A stretch of 6,293 bases of DNA from Propionibacteriaceae bacterium (GTDB taxonomy: Bacteria; Actinomycetota; Actinomycetes; Propionibacteriales; Propionibacteriaceae), in the NCBI GenBank assembly GCA_003158895.1, contig PMLO01000036.1, positions 1 to 6,293 on the forward strand, read 5' to 3'. Both the position numbers and the translations under genes were made by a program. Shown one piece after another: positions 6,259 to 6,293 of the stretch. Within the stretch, counting starts at the first letter, position 1; each line of letters begins with the position of its first letter. Under the pieces are notes generated by a model. The model was not told the DNA's origin, did no database searches, and worked only from the letters and a program-made list of their open reading frames with translations.

Positions 6259-6276
6259 TGAGAAGGAGTCCTGCAC

Positions 6277-6293
6277 ATGACTGTCAAGGTTGG
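6277..6293 (+). CDS. gap: Glyceraldehyde-3-phosphate dehydrogenase, first codons only
   Basis: Only MTVKV and the start of the next codons (ATG to the window end) are visible. The assignment rests on the N-terminus, which matches the usual GAPDH opening MTVKVG leading to the NAD-binding INGFGRIGR, on a strong ribosome binding site AAGGAG eight bases before the ATG, and on position: gap follows whiA in many actinobacteria and begins the gap-pgk-tpi glycolytic cluster. The enzyme converts glyceraldehyde 3-phosphate to 1,3-bisphosphoglycerate in the cytoplasm. Five to six codons alone would not suffice without the synteny. Confidence 0.8.

Noticed and set aside
1..6293. Search for tRNA, rRNA, CRISPR repeats, insertion sequences and prophage or defence genes
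   Set aside because: None seen; the genes are a contiguous conserved chromosomal block with no inverted terminal repeats or regularly spaced repeats.

Overview
This window is high-GC bacterial DNA. The gene order uvrA, Rieske lipoprotein, uvrC, rapZ, yvcK (gluconeogenesis factor/CofD-like), whiA, gap is the conserved actinobacterial arrangement. WhiA in this context, the GGGHGL form of YvcK and the GxSGAGR form of RapZ all fit Actinomycetota. I suspect a Propionibacteriales-like genome (Nocardioides or Aeromicrobium relatives), but that is only an impression from the sequence.

Layout. Positions 1-712 hold the 3' third of uvrA (+). It converges on a small gene at 678-1124 (-) for a secreted, lipid-anchored, Tat-type Rieske [2Fe-2S] protein, and the two 3' ends overlap by 35 bp. 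A 177-bp divergent intergenic region (1125-1301) follows, with outward -10-like elements and a strong hairpin. A tight co-directional block comes next: uvrC (1302-3284), rapZ (3336-4205), yvcK (4202-5143, ATGA overlap with rapZ) and whiA (5184-6164). A 112-bp promoter/leader region then leads to the first codons of gap (6277 onward, cut by the window end).

How the genes work together. UvrA and UvrC are the damage-recognition and dual-incision components of nucleotide excision repair. RapZ and YvcK homologues are nucleotide- or metabolite-binding proteins tied elsewhere to amino-sugar and cell-envelope homeostasis. WhiA is a DNA-binding regulator linked to cell division and sporulation, and gap begins the glycolytic gap-pgk-tpi cluster. 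The Rieske protein has no obvious role in this set.

What stands out. I see no undescribed multi-gene system; the genes are a well-known syntenic block. The observations worth a second look are smaller. uvrC, rapZ and whiA all lack a Shine-Dalgarno sequence and have a -10-like element placed so that transcription would begin at the start codon (leaderless mRNAs). The gap leader holds an 8-bp hairpin with a GNRA tetraloop next to its ribosome binding site. A terminator-like hairpin lies between the divergent Rieske and uvrC genes. The otherwise rare codon GTA is used almost only where it creates GTAC. All promoter and hairpin calls were made by eye.
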